Origin: Certhia americana
Taxonomy: Eukaryota; Chordata; Aves; Passeriformes; Certhiidae
Reading direction: 5' to 3'
DNA: 64,000 nt
NCBI GenBank assembly: GCA_018697195.1
Contig: CM031858.1
Coordinates: 128,163,133-128,227,132, forward strand
Shown here: positions 36,621-62,188 of the stretch, one piece after another
Position numbering within the stretch: the first letter of the stretch is position 1
Layout: each line of letters begins with the position of its first letter
Program-made: the position numbers and the translations under genes
The notes under the pieces: model-generated
What the model saw: only the letters and a program-made list of their open reading frames with translations
Database searches by the model: none
What the model was told of the DNA's origin: nothing

Positions 36621-36850
36621 GAGGCAACTCCACCTACAAATAATTTGTCTTTCACCTGGACATCACTTAGAGCTTGCTTGTTCCTTTCCTGTTGGTTAGG
36701 CTTGAAAGTATTGCAAAGATCAAGCATCCGAGTCCTTTCATAAATAAATTTTGACATATTCAGTGTTTTTCCACAGAAGCAGGTGTCTGGGCGGTTCCCC
36801 AGTCCCGCCGCTCCTCCCCGCGGAGCAGGCGCAGAGCGCGCGGGGCGAAG

Positions 36851-51308
<14,458 letters not shown>

Positions 51309-51440
51309 AGTACATAACTTTATGGTGGAAAGTTGTGGAAAGGAACCACTACTTTTTCTTTAATATTGAGAAATAAACAATTAAGAAATAGCCTTCAAAA
51401 TCTTTTTTATGCTAATTTCAATAAAATATTTTGAAATTGT
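51309..51440 (+). other. DECR1: DECR1 3' UTR with two poly(A) signals
   Basis: AATAAA at 51372-51377 and 51420-51425. The second is followed by a GT-rich stretch (TTGTTGTATTTTG). This gives a short 3' UTR of about 100-140 nt. Confidence 0.65.
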
Positions 51441-53079
51441 TGTATTTTGAATATAGCTTGTATATTTTTCCAATCTAAAATCTGTTCTGTTGCAATAGTG
51501 AACAACAGTTGGTCACTAATCTTTTGTTGTTTTTTTAAATTGTCTTCCATAACCATGCCATGGTCTACAATCAGCCAATTTATCCTTCTGAGAATTTTTT
51601 TTTTTCAGATATATGCAAGTGTCTCTTAGTATTGTAACACCAATAGCATTTCAGTGCTATCATAACTAAATGTAATCATTAACACGAAGAGAGAAAAAAA
51701 ATACTAAGTCCTAATCTTCACATTTCAGTAAGAAGTTCTAAACTTGCAAATACAGTTACACGTTATTAGCAGGCCTGCATACACTGAGAAGGGATGTAAC
51801 TCTTGTGGTTACTTAGGAAATCTCGAAATGCATAACCATCTTGTCTCATCTTTTGTGACATTTTCAGTCTGTTAATTATCTTATTCTGAACTTTAAAAAT
51901 GGCATTTACGGAACCTGCAGTGCCTTTCTAAGGAGCCTGCTCTTTATCATGATGAAGTTAATGTTCTTGGAAATGAGAAACCAAAAATCATTTGTTATTA
52001 CATATGTGTGACTATGGCAGCTCTCCATAAAGAGTGGTTTATTTAAGACTATTAAAGGGATGTTGGTATATTGGGACTGAAAATGTTGAAACTGATTTGT
52101 TGAAATTTACAAAAAATCCCGAGGTTTCATTTGCATTCAGAGGCTGGTACTAAAGAAACTTACAAGACAACATTACCGCTGAATCTAGGGAGTTTATCCA
52201 TCCCAGATAAGCAGGTCTTTTATCCAAATTTAGAGAGTTGGTAGATTTTTTCCCTCATGACTGAGACAATGGCTGGAATTATTCAAAGAAATTATCAACC
52301 TCTGCCCTTCACAACTTGAAATCAATGCAGGTTGGGTTTTTTTTGTGTTTAACCAGAGCTCCAGCCTGTCCCCACATACAAGCACGTACATAGTTGATGT
52401 TCTTTGAAGCTGATACAGTGATTTAAGAGTTATGACAATAGAATCAATTTAAGGATGTCTTCCTTCAGGTGCTGCTGATGGTCACGTATTTTTCCACACA
52501 ATCCAGGACATACTTAACATATGCCAACATCTGACTTTGAAGTCACTTGATTGCCTTATTACAAATCTGAAGCAAGCTGTGTTCTGAAAGCATGGACTGT
52601 AATAGTGCAGGCTTCCATTTGCCTTTCTCCTGTGAGTGATGGTCCTGTGTGGGATTGAATGATAATGAAACAAACCAACTGTGTTTATCATAGCAGCCTT
52701 CAAGGTGTTCTTGACCATAATGTAAAAACTTGGGTTTGGTAGGTGTGTTGTCAAGATGAAATTTGTACATGACAGCCATGTCTTTTCCCCAAAAAGTGAT
52801 TTAATTGATAAATTAGATCCATATATACTGGTTTTTGCTCATTATCCTTTGCATATAGTTATATTGGCTCCTTGCATGGGACACAGTTGCATATAAGACT
52901 TCAACATTTGAAAGAAATGTGCTTCAGAAAAAAATTCAAATGTATGTTTATGAGATGTGACATCAAGTATTTCTCTGGAATGCCTAGTAGGTTATCCTCT
53001 GGTGACAGGCTGTCAATAAAAATGAATTCTTTTCAGTCTCTTGCATCCATGGGTTTCTGTGACTTACTGTAGCTAAGTG

Positions 53080-53140
53080 TGTTGTGTGTGGTTGGAGTAC
53101 TGGACTGCGGCTGGAGATAACCATGTTCAATCTCTGATGC
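53080..53140 (+). repeat. Possible ancient tRNA-derived SINE fragment (MIR-like)
   Basis: GGTTGGAGTACTGGACTGCG followed by TGGAGATAACCATGTTCAATCTCTG resembles the tRNA-like head of MIR/core SINEs (A-box-like start, GTTCAATCTC as a B box). The match is diverged and by eye only. Confidence 0.25.
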
Positions 53141-55189
53141 AGTATTCCCTCAGAGCTGGTCATCTGAAGCAAGAAGACTGGCAGGTTCGTTTTAGCTCAC
53201 AAAACATAGGTCCTGTGTGGGGCACAGGTGGGAAAAATCAAGAAAAGAGGCATTTTCCAGGTCTCAGCATGGAGCTGGGATCTGGTTTATGCTTGGCTTT
53301 GGGGGCTAGGAAGCACTTCTGCCTGTCATATAGCTCTCTTCCCTGTGTATAAAGTAATAGTAACATAGAACAGCAGATTCTGTTCCATATGGTATGGCAA
53401 AAATGTTGAAGGGAGGCCTCTTAAAGCCCATCTTGTAAAGACATACGGGGGATTTATTTATTAACAGAATATCTGTCATTTGCAGAAATGGGTACTGCTT
53501 CTGAAGTATCATCTTTTACCTGTTAATTGTTCATAGCTAAATAAATTATTAATTGTAAAGTGACAAAACCCTCCATTTTTAAAGTGACAGCACATTTTAA
53601 TGAGCATTTATAAAAAGAATAGGGTTTCTTTTATCTTGCTTATGCCAGTGACATCCATTTCAAACTACGCAAGTTAGTTGCTTTTAGATGCTGAGCATTT
53701 TGTCTTGACAAGGTATATATAATATGTTGATGCAGGTTTTAGAAATGGCATATATTAAGAGTTATGTTACTTAACTTACAACAGCTTTGCTAATATATAG
53801 ACTTAAGTTAAGTAAAAACCCATAACTGATCTTGTCATCCACTGCTGCAGGAGAATGGAATAGTCTGACTGGGACCCATTTCCTTCAGTAAGAGTTGTTA
53901 GATTTGGTAGGAAAGGAACACTACTATGAAGATATGAATCCTAAACATCTCAAGTGTGTAATACTTGCCTAAATACAATGTAATTGGTACTGAAGTAACA
54001 ATACGTGATATCTGAACTCAGGAAAAGAGTAAGAGAAAGAAAATAGTTCCTGAGTGGTGATGAGAATTAGACTGTCCTGAAAACGGCATAAAATATCACT
54101 AAAACCCAAGAGCTGTCCAATCTATAAGTATGCCCCACAGCTTTGTATTACTCACAGACTGACATAAAGCACAGTTATCACAGCTACTTTATTCCAAACA
54201 TAGGTAAACTGGCAGGGCAGGTAGTGTCCATGCTGTCTTAGGCTGGCATATTTGCCCTGAGATTATTACATTTATCACCCTGAGATTTCCAGTGAGCCCC
54301 AGTGTAAAGGAAAGGATGAAAAAAAGGTATTGCTTTGTGGCATACTCATTTTATGAAGCTGGAGGGACAGGAGGGTGAAAATTGCAACAGGAGTTAGTAG
54401 GGTTGCAGAGGCAGTTTAATTTTCATGCATCACAAGGATACTTCCCTAAAATCCAAATACCTTTTTAAAAATTACTTTTGCATGATCCATCAGTGAAATG
54501 TGTTATCACTTCCATGCACTCAACTTGGAGACACCCATGAAGGGGATTCATTGCCTGTTTTCAACTGAAAAGTATATCTTGTCTGCTTAATTAAATCTTG
54601 AAATTGCTCTTTTTATTTCTGCTGGTGATTTACTGTTTTTGAACCTGCTACAACTTATTAGATTAATTCAGTGCTGCAAAAGTGGTATTGTGCTATAGTA
54701 GGGGCTTATCAATAAGTTATGAAAATAATTTAAAATTGCAATGAGAGAAATCTGTTGTCTTGTCTCTTCACTATGTTACCAGAACTGCTGTCAGTCTTTA
54801 GTTCTCCTAGTTCTGGGAACTCTCTTGAATATTTTAATTACTGTTGAGAATATTGCTTGTATTTCCCAAGGTGAGGTTTACAAGCAGAAGATGATACTAT
54901 TTGAGGGACTGTAAGTTCCTAGCTGTCTGTACTGGCTTCCAAGTTCATGAGCATGTGAACTGCTCATTTTTATTTATTTTTTTTTCCCCATACTGATAAC
55001 ATGTAACTAAAGACACTAAATTGCAAGAAAGTTTGTACTGTTGTCTAACTCCATGGAGCATATTGTTTTGTAACTGCTAAATAAGTAATGCCACTTGAGC
55101 AAATGTAACCCTATAGTCTTTATGTGATCATTTAATATGCAATAAAATAAAATAGTCTTTGGGATTTGAGTGTGCTGACCTGCTTTTAG

Positions 55190-55262
55190 TGGCTGTAGAA
55201 CAACTTCAGTTGATTTCAGAGGGAATTGGAGGTGCTCAACACTTCAGAAAATCAGGCCATGT
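55190..55262 (+). repeat. Possible old amniote repeat fragment
   Basis: A stretch resembling TTGATTTCAGAGGGAATTGG then GGTGCTCAACACTTCAGAAA and ATCAGGCC recalls phrases seen repeatedly in reptile and other slow-evolving amniote genomes. The family cannot be named from here. Confidence 0.25.
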
Positions 55263-58046
55263 ATATTCAGGTGCCCAAGTATGCATTCTATGTCTTTTCA
55301 AAGATGCAGCAATTAGGAGTGAATTTCAGTTGCCCTCCATAACCAGTGACTACAACCATGACAATGATGAGGGCTTAGTATAAATCAAAAAAAAACAGAC
55401 CTTGTGTAAAGAAACAAAGCCTTAATCGGGGTTTAAATGGAGTTTAGCAGCACTGTGGATGTGTTTTGTTCATTGACGAGGTTCATTTTGCATAAAAGTG
55501 CTGTTCACTGTCAGTACCTGGTCTGTATTTGACATTTGCCTATGGAATATGGTGTTTAGAAACTTCACCAGCTTGTGTGGATAATCTTTTCAAAGGTGGA
55601 TAACTAAGTGCTAAACAGGGAGGATTAGGTCAGGGCTATGATGCTGTTCATGAGCTGTTGATGATAGAACAGTGCAGCACTGAATGAAAGAAAGCCAAAG
55701 TACTTGTTTCAAGGGCTGTGTTCAATCTTGATTAAATTGTTGGTGGAAATTCACATTATATTCCCCATACTGGTCAGCTGGGCAGTGTTAATGGGCCCTG
55801 AGGTGCTCTGATGGACAGTGGTGTAAGCCCAGGTGGAAGCAGGCACTCACTTTGCCTGACCTCATACTGATAAGGTGGTTTACTTCTGTCAGCGAACACT
55901 GCAGTTATAATGCCAAGGGTTTATGAAGGGCCTCATAGTTACTATTCTTATTATTCTTTCAGTTAGTGGGTTTTTGCTTTAAAATTTCTAGAACACCTTC
56001 TTTGATTTGAATACCTAGTGCTAAGTTTTAATCTGTACACATTTAAACTAGAATAGGCTAAAAATACTTTATGGCATATTTGAAAATTGTAGGACAGTGA
56101 GTTTTGGTATTTGTTAGTTTGAGTGCTTATTTGCATGTTTATTTTAATAAATTATGTATTCATAGGCAGCAAAATGGTTAATAGGTTCAGTAAAGGGGAT
56201 CCCAAGTAGCTCTGTCTCAGTTTCTGTGTTTAGCTGGAATATGGCATACCTGCACTACATCATGTAATTAATCTTTGTGCATGCTACAATTTTGCTTTTC
56301 TTTGGTCATCAGATTCTATGAGAAGAAATAAGAAATTTTCCCTATCATCACCCCTCTTAATACTATGCCTTGTTCTGCCCCAACCTGGACATTTAAAAAT
56401 CAGTCTGCCCAGGAGTGATTTAGAGTTTAAAACCTGGAGGTTTTAACAGCAATTTTGACTTACCCATACTTGTCACAATTTGCCTTGCACTGACAGTAGG
56501 CACCTTTGCCAGAACTGGGGGTTTAAAATACTGTTTTTAAACCCAAGTTTTATTTAAGAGAAATAACTGCAGGAAACATTGTGCCTGTGGGTGACTGAGA
56601 TCTGCTTTCTGTGTTGTGCCCTGCAGCAGAGCCAGCTGGTGGGCAGCAGCAGTAGCACAAGGGTGGATTCAGAATGGATCTATGACAGTTACCTTTACTC
56701 ATGTTCAGGAAGACAGATTTCAGTTTCTGTGGTGACTCTGTCAAAACACTTTAAAAGCTTTATCTCTCACTGTAATGATGTAGCAAACATACTTTTACAC
56801 ACAAGGTTTGGGTTTGTTTTTTTTTTTCCTTTACACTTTTAAAATGTTTAAATAAGGCAAAATCCAGGGCTTCACGTGGACAATATCAACAATATCAATC
56901 ATTTATTGTACTGATAGGCAGATTCACTGTTCCTTCACTTAATGTACACAATTGTATTTCACATTGCATAGAGAAAAGAGGAGACAAGCAGGTAAGACGT
57001 TAAATCACTGTGCATGGAGTGGGAGTAAAACAGTGAGAATGAGCTGGCTTAACCTTATTTTTGTTTTTTGTGGATTTTTTTTCCCAGCAAGACCCCATCC
57101 AGCACCACCTACCCCTTAACTTTCCGAGGCTCAGCCTGGAGAGATCCCAAGGCCATTAGGCCATTCCTGAAATGTATTTAATTGTTTGAGTTCACCTGAG
57201 GAATTCAAAGATTCATTTCAGTGGGAGTTGATTGACTGTAATCTTGAAAGATTGAGCCTCATTGTTTGAGACACATTTCAAATAAAATGCATTTGCTTCC
57301 ATCTGTTACATAAGACACAGAAATGCATCCAAGAAGTTGTATATAGTTAATCTGCTAACTTGGAATTGCTTCTGAAACAGTTGTACATGGAGGCAGCATA
57401 GGTTTATTGGTTTTAAGTCACAGTCCAATTTCCTTCCTTCTCCATTTCCTACTGGGAGCAGTGGCCTGGACATTCATGAAGTTGTCTGGCATACAATTGG
57501 TGTAAAGTAAAAAGGGAGCCAGGCCAAAAAACCCCAAGGATGCAAGAAGATAGGACTGCTTCAGAGTATAGTTCCCATTTAAAAAATACATCTCTAAAAT
57601 AATAAAAAGCAGAGCCCACCATGTAAACTAAATTACTAAATTGTTATAAAATCTGTAATACTTTTTTTCTTCATTTAATGTCAAATTTTAATGCTAGTGA
57701 GATAGGCTAGTAATTCAGTGTAAGATCCAAGGAGGCACATTTTTTTAAAATAGTCAGTTTGTCCTTTACATGGTACAGATACAAGAATCCAGGAGATACA
57801 CAAACTAGACACCGATAATCTTAGGATATTAAATTTAATTATAGATTACACAGAATATGATGTAAAAACAGCAATTTACTAGAATAATTATAACCTGCAA
57901 AATGTGAAAATAGTTTAGAAAATGGATTGTCATATTCTCTGACACAGCAATAGTCATGAAAGGTACACTTATAATATCATATGTTAATCTGTGTATTAAC
58001 TATACTACCTGTCACTTAGCCAGGATCTCAAGACAGATTAAAGGCA

Positions 58047-58750
58047 TTTATTTCTGAAGTGCCTATGTTTAAATTCAGTAAAACAGCTAGATTGAGAACG
58101 CTATATTTTTATCAACTACTGCGTGGAGATCTATTCCAGATAAATGCTTTGTCTATATGCTATGAATTCATAATGAGAAGAGTATTTGTAAGACTGCAGA
58201 GAGTACAGACCTGTAAGTGGGTGGTTTGACAACTGAAAATATTTCTTAGTGTCTTATTAAAGTTTTAAAATCAGAAATGCCAATGTCTCTTTCCTATTTC
58301 AGACCTAGATAATATTTAATCTGAATTCATGTTTTATATTTAAAAACCCCACATTTATTTGTTATGGGAAAGATACGTGTAGATCTTTTTGTTACGTAGT
58401 ATAACAGGAAATGTTGCAAGTGTCAAAGGATATGATGACCACAGCAATGTCAGCAGGTTTAATTTTTCTCCAGCCGTGTTTATGAAAGCAAAAAACCAAA
58501 CCAAAACCAACCCTGACATATTTAGTTTCTTTTTGAATATACAGACTGGCCCAAACAATGACATTCTCTTTATCAATCTTATTGTTACAAAAACTGTACA
58601 TTACAAACAGTATAGAAACAAACTGAAAGGAATGTGCCACACATCCTGGCTAATTTTCTATATGCAGTTTAAAAATACAGCCTACTCCCTTATAGTGCAC
58701 AGTTATTGTGTAGAGTACATCACTAGTTAAGTGGACATGATAGAAGAGCT
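58047..58750 (-). other. CALB1: CALB1 proximal 3' UTR
   Basis: Minus-strand sequence after the CALB1 stop. AATAAA hexamers on the minus strand at 58359-58354 and 58052-58047. Chicken calbindin mRNAs are known in several lengths from alternative 3' ends, so more distal sites are plausible. The ORFs across 58355-58730 are shadows. Confidence 0.5.
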
Positions 58751-58864
58751 CTAGTTTTCCTCAGCACAGAGAATAAGAGCCAATTCTGCTCGGTAAAGCT
58801 TTCCTCCATCAGACAAGGCCATGATGCTTTTCTTGTATGTTGCAAGGTTGGTAATGTCTAATTC
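58751..58864 (-). CDS. CALB1: CALB1 last coding exon
   Basis: 114 nt with stop TAG (58753-58751). Reads [20 protein letters not shown] and on to ALILCAEEN. Covers the degenerate sixth EF-hand. Acceptor AAATAG. Confidence 0.96.
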   Translation of the reverse strand, partial: ELDITNLATYKKSIMALSDGGKLYRAELALILCAEEN

Positions 58865-61800
58865 CTATTTAAAGAACAGATAATGCTTTATAATCCTGTT
58901 TAGTTATCAGCATGAACAAGTTTACTTCCAATGGCAGGAAATGAGAAAAAATCCCAAGTATTCTCAGCCTGTCCGACAGTAACACTAAAAGGTTTTTATA
59001 TATTTGTATGTTAGCCATATGATAGCCATATGTTAACTTGCTGCTAGCTGGTGTCTCAGAAGCAAGCAAGCTCCTGATCGTGTAACTGTGTAATCACAAC
59101 TCCCCTAGTTCAGGATTTACACTGCTATTATTTCCACCACAATTTTTAGTTGTACTTTGTCTTCAGGAATTATGACTTAGAAGCTCTATATTTATCTCAT
59201 TAGGGTGGATTAAAGTGTCCTTAAAATCCAAATTTAATCTAATCTCTAAGGAGAAAGAAGCCCTCTAGGATTACCTTTTTGTTCTTTTCACAGAGATCCT
59301 TCAGTAGGGCATCAAGTTCATTTTCATCTATATAGCCATTGCCATCCTGAAAAATACCATTAAAGGTAAGTTTAAACATTTATTTTTAATTCCAGAGGTT
59401 ATGGCTAGTTCTCCACAAATTAGGTGCCAATAATAGGTAACAATAAACTATGCTGTTGATAAAAACATTTTTTTAAGACTTACTTGATCATACATCTCGA
59501 AGGCATTGTTGAATTCTTTTGCACACATTTTGACGCCCTAAAGGCCAAAAGGAAAACAAACCCATTAATAACACCAGTTATGTTTGATGGTAACAGGTTA
59601 AGAATGTGAATATTCATACCTGAAATTTAATAAGAAAATTTTCCTGTACAGGGAGTAGTCTTTGGAGAGAAAAAAACAAAAAAAAAGGTCAAAATATTTA
59701 ACTATTCCCATTACAGCACTTGGTATATGATATTATTGTGAAAAGAAACAGAAGACATACCTGGCCAGTTCAGTGAGCTCAAGCTTTCCATCATTGTTTG
59801 CATCAAACATCCTGAGCTGAAAGAATATATAAATTTACATTGCTAATCAAAATTAATCAACCTAATGAAGAAAATACTTATTTGGAAAACTTAAATCCAT
59901 TAAACTTTGCCCTGCAGTGATGTCCCTGGGTCACATCTGCTGTGTAATACATTTATTTTAAGTACTGACAAAGTAATTTGTAGTAATTAATTCTACTGCA
60001 AAATCTTGAAAACAAACCAGATGAGCAATTCTGATTAACCTGCAGTAAGGTAGGTTTTAACCTGCCTACACTGTTGAATTAATGTCCTGTATGAGAAAAG
60101 TGCATGTAATTATTTAAAAATGAGAGGAGAGTTGATGTGATAACATTTTACTTTCGACTTCATGTCATCATTGAATAATAGAATCATCACTCTCTATTCA
60201 TAAAGATGAAAAAACTGTTGAGTAAAGTGCAATAGAATCCAAGGCATTGAATTCCCGAGACAGAAAACAATAGACACTTCATTCAATTGATTAGGTCTAA
60301 GTATTTAAGTAAAGACAATATTTCATTACTGTGATATATTAAAAAAAATTAAAAAAAAAAAAAAAAAAGAAGAATAGATGTTGCAGATGATCCTATTTCC
60401 TTGATGGTATGAAAATGGGAAAATAAATCTCTCCAAAGATGCATAATTAAGTTATAGTAATAGCTATGTTAATAGAATTTCACAAAATAAATGATTACTA
60501 TTTCTAATAATTTTAATAATCCTGCTATTAAAGTGTTTTCATTTGAGGCCTTGAAAGGATGAGTTCCTGCCACTTGAAAGGCACAAACAGCTTACAATAG
60601 CTGTTAGAAGTAGATGAAGATATTGCTCCTGCATAGGATTTTCTCTTCCAGTATTTATGTCCGTACAGTTCCATTTTTCTACTTTCGAAAGTTGTATTGC
60701 ACTTGCTGTATGAAAGTGTCACAAAAGCAGCAGACTACAAAGCATTGTATTGAAAGACCATCACCCATGCTCCATCCCATCGCCTGCAATCACAGTAGTT
60801 TTAAATGTAATTTATAAATAGGAGGAAAAACAACATCCTGTACTGACATATATACATAAACACATATCCTTTTAGAGAGAGAAGTAATGTAATGCAGTGA
60901 AAAAGGACCTAATTTCACTTTGCTAATACACAATAAATGACAAAGGATATCAGAAAAAAGTGACCAATTCTACAAATATTTATTTCTACACAATGCCATG
61001 GTTCCTATTAACACCTCCTTTCTTTATAAAGCACCTTCTTATAAAAGCATCTGCCTTGTGTGCATTTTCCAGGCAAACAGATTTGCATTTGAGGGAGGTA
61101 AGCAGTGGCAGCTGTAAAGTGAACTTATTTTGTATTTTGATGAGTTGTTAGTGGCTGGCTCTGCCTGCCAGCAGCTGCTCAGGACTGTGTCTTTTTATTA
61201 TCCTTCTGTTTTCTGAGGAGATAATTTGAGATCTTGGCTTTTTTTTTTTTCTCTTATAACTAAATTCTTTGTCATTGTGTCTCTCTGCAGAGGGCAGAAG
61301 TTATAGCACACTTTATGATGGAGGTCAAAAAGCCCACTGAATGAAAATGTTATCTTCAGCAGTGAATGAACAGTGACAATTCTATGTAAATGGTTTATAT
61401 TGGTACAATGAAGCAGCAGACCTTTTTCAGGAGAAACAAAAGTTTTGTTCAGCCAGTCTTAAGCCAGTTTGAGTGTTAGTGCATCTACCTAGCATATTTT
61501 TGATTGTTAAAAGTATTTTTAAAATAAAAACTAGCTGGTAAAACAAAAAATGTAGTGCTATATGTTTTCTGAGAACCAGAATTCTGTCTTTCTTTTCTTG
61601 AAAAGCTCATGCAGATGCCAGTGCTTGGCCTTACCATTGAGTACCATACAATGGAATGGATGCATGCATGGATTGTTCAAAGGATGAGCTGATTTAAGGA
61701 CAGGGAAGCAACAGTTTTGCTATAGTGTTTATCTAAAACATCAAATATACTTCTTGAAGCAAGAGGAGAAGCAAAGTGTGAAGTATTTCTAAATCTAAGG

Positions 61801-62188
61801 AAGCCACCGTGCAGTGATGGCTTTTAAGACAAGAGACAGACACCACAGCACTGTAAGAAGGGAAAACATAGAAAGTAACACCAAATTAATTTGATCTAAA
61901 CATAATAATATAATTATGACAAGAACAATTTTGCTCCTATGAAATGTGAAGACTTTGGTTTTACCTCTAGTGACACAAGGGAGCAAAACAAGGAAAATGG
62001 CATGGCATGATATTACATAAATACTAAGAGGGTTAAAAATTCCTGGACTTTTCTTTTTGAGCAGTACTGAAAACTACCCACTAACCCATTATGCCTGTAA
62101 ATAAACTTACCATTATTTCTGTGTATTCCGATAGCTTTGAGTCTTCAATCTGCTTATTTGCTTTCTGTAATAAATCTTTCAAGAAGCT
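58751..62188 (-). CDS. CALB1: CALB1, calbindin-D28k (3' part, six exons, 137 C-terminal residues)
   Basis: Calbindin-D28k is a cytosolic six-EF-hand calcium buffer and sensor of neurons, kidney and, in birds, vitamin-D-responsive intestine and shell gland. The six exons 62188-62111, 59816-59761, 59659-59620, 59537-59484, 59346-59275 and 58864-58751 join in frame and end in TAG. They correspond to about residues 126-262 of the 262-residue chicken protein. Seen: EF4 loop [14 protein letters not shown]5 loop [12 protein letters not shown], split by an intron after DQ; and the degenerate EF6 ([10 protein letters not shown]), which does not bind calcium. EF-hands 1-3 lie off the right edge. The C-terminus ILCAEEN is exactly that recalled for chicken. 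Calbindin-2 (calretinin) is excluded by the C-terminus and synteny. Confidence 0.97.
59275..59346 (-). CDS. CALB1: CALB1 coding exon (EF-hand 5, second part)
   Basis: 72 nt, phase 0, [20 protein letters not shown] and KNKK. Carries most of the EF5 calcium loop. Acceptor TTTCAG, donor GTAATC. Confidence 0.97.
59484..59537 (-). CDS. CALB1: CALB1 coding exon (EF-hand 5, first part)
   Basis: 54 nt, phase 0, [18 protein letters not shown]. The first two loop residues (DQ) end this exon. Chicken, as recalled, has FNKAFE where this has FNNAFE. Donor GTAAGT, acceptor TTTAG. Confidence 0.97.
59620..59659 (-). CDS. CALB1: CALB1 coding exon (linker EF4-EF5)
   Basis: 40 nt, completes an Arg codon then [13 protein letters not shown], identical to the calbindin motif. 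Donor GTATGA, acceptor CAAAG. Confidence 0.96.
59761..59816 (-). CDS. CALB1: CALB1 coding exon (EF-hand 4)
   Basis: 56 nt, [18 protein letters not shown] plus two bases of Arg. Full EF4 calcium-binding loop [12 protein letters not shown]. Donor GTATGT, acceptor TTTCAG. Confidence 0.97.
59817..62110 (-). other. CALB1: CALB1 intron before the EF4 exon
   Basis: 2.3 kb, AT-rich, with an A-rich run at 60341-60368. No repeat family or RNA gene recognised. Confidence 0.8.
62111..62188 (-). CDS. CALB1: CALB1 coding exon (helix region EF3-EF4)
   Basis: 78 nt, phase 0, [20 protein letters not shown] and EYTEIM. Follows the EF3 loop exon, which is off the right edge. Donor GTAAGT, acceptor TAACAG. Confidence 0.97.

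Larger units (their letters stand above)
51441..58046. other. DECR1-CALB1 convergent region (includes distal CALB1 3' UTR)
   Basis: About 6.6 kb without a gene between converging 3' ends. ORFs here are short and unrecognised. Two diverged stretches resemble old amniote repeats (53080-53140 and 55190-55262). The right part may be transcribed as CALB1 3' UTR: minus-strand AATAAA hexamers occur at 56907-56902 and 58052-58047, among others. Confidence 0.55.

Noticed and set aside
58389..58730. 113-residue plus-strand ORF
   Set aside because: Lies antisense within the CALB1 3' UTR and has no homologue that I recognise.
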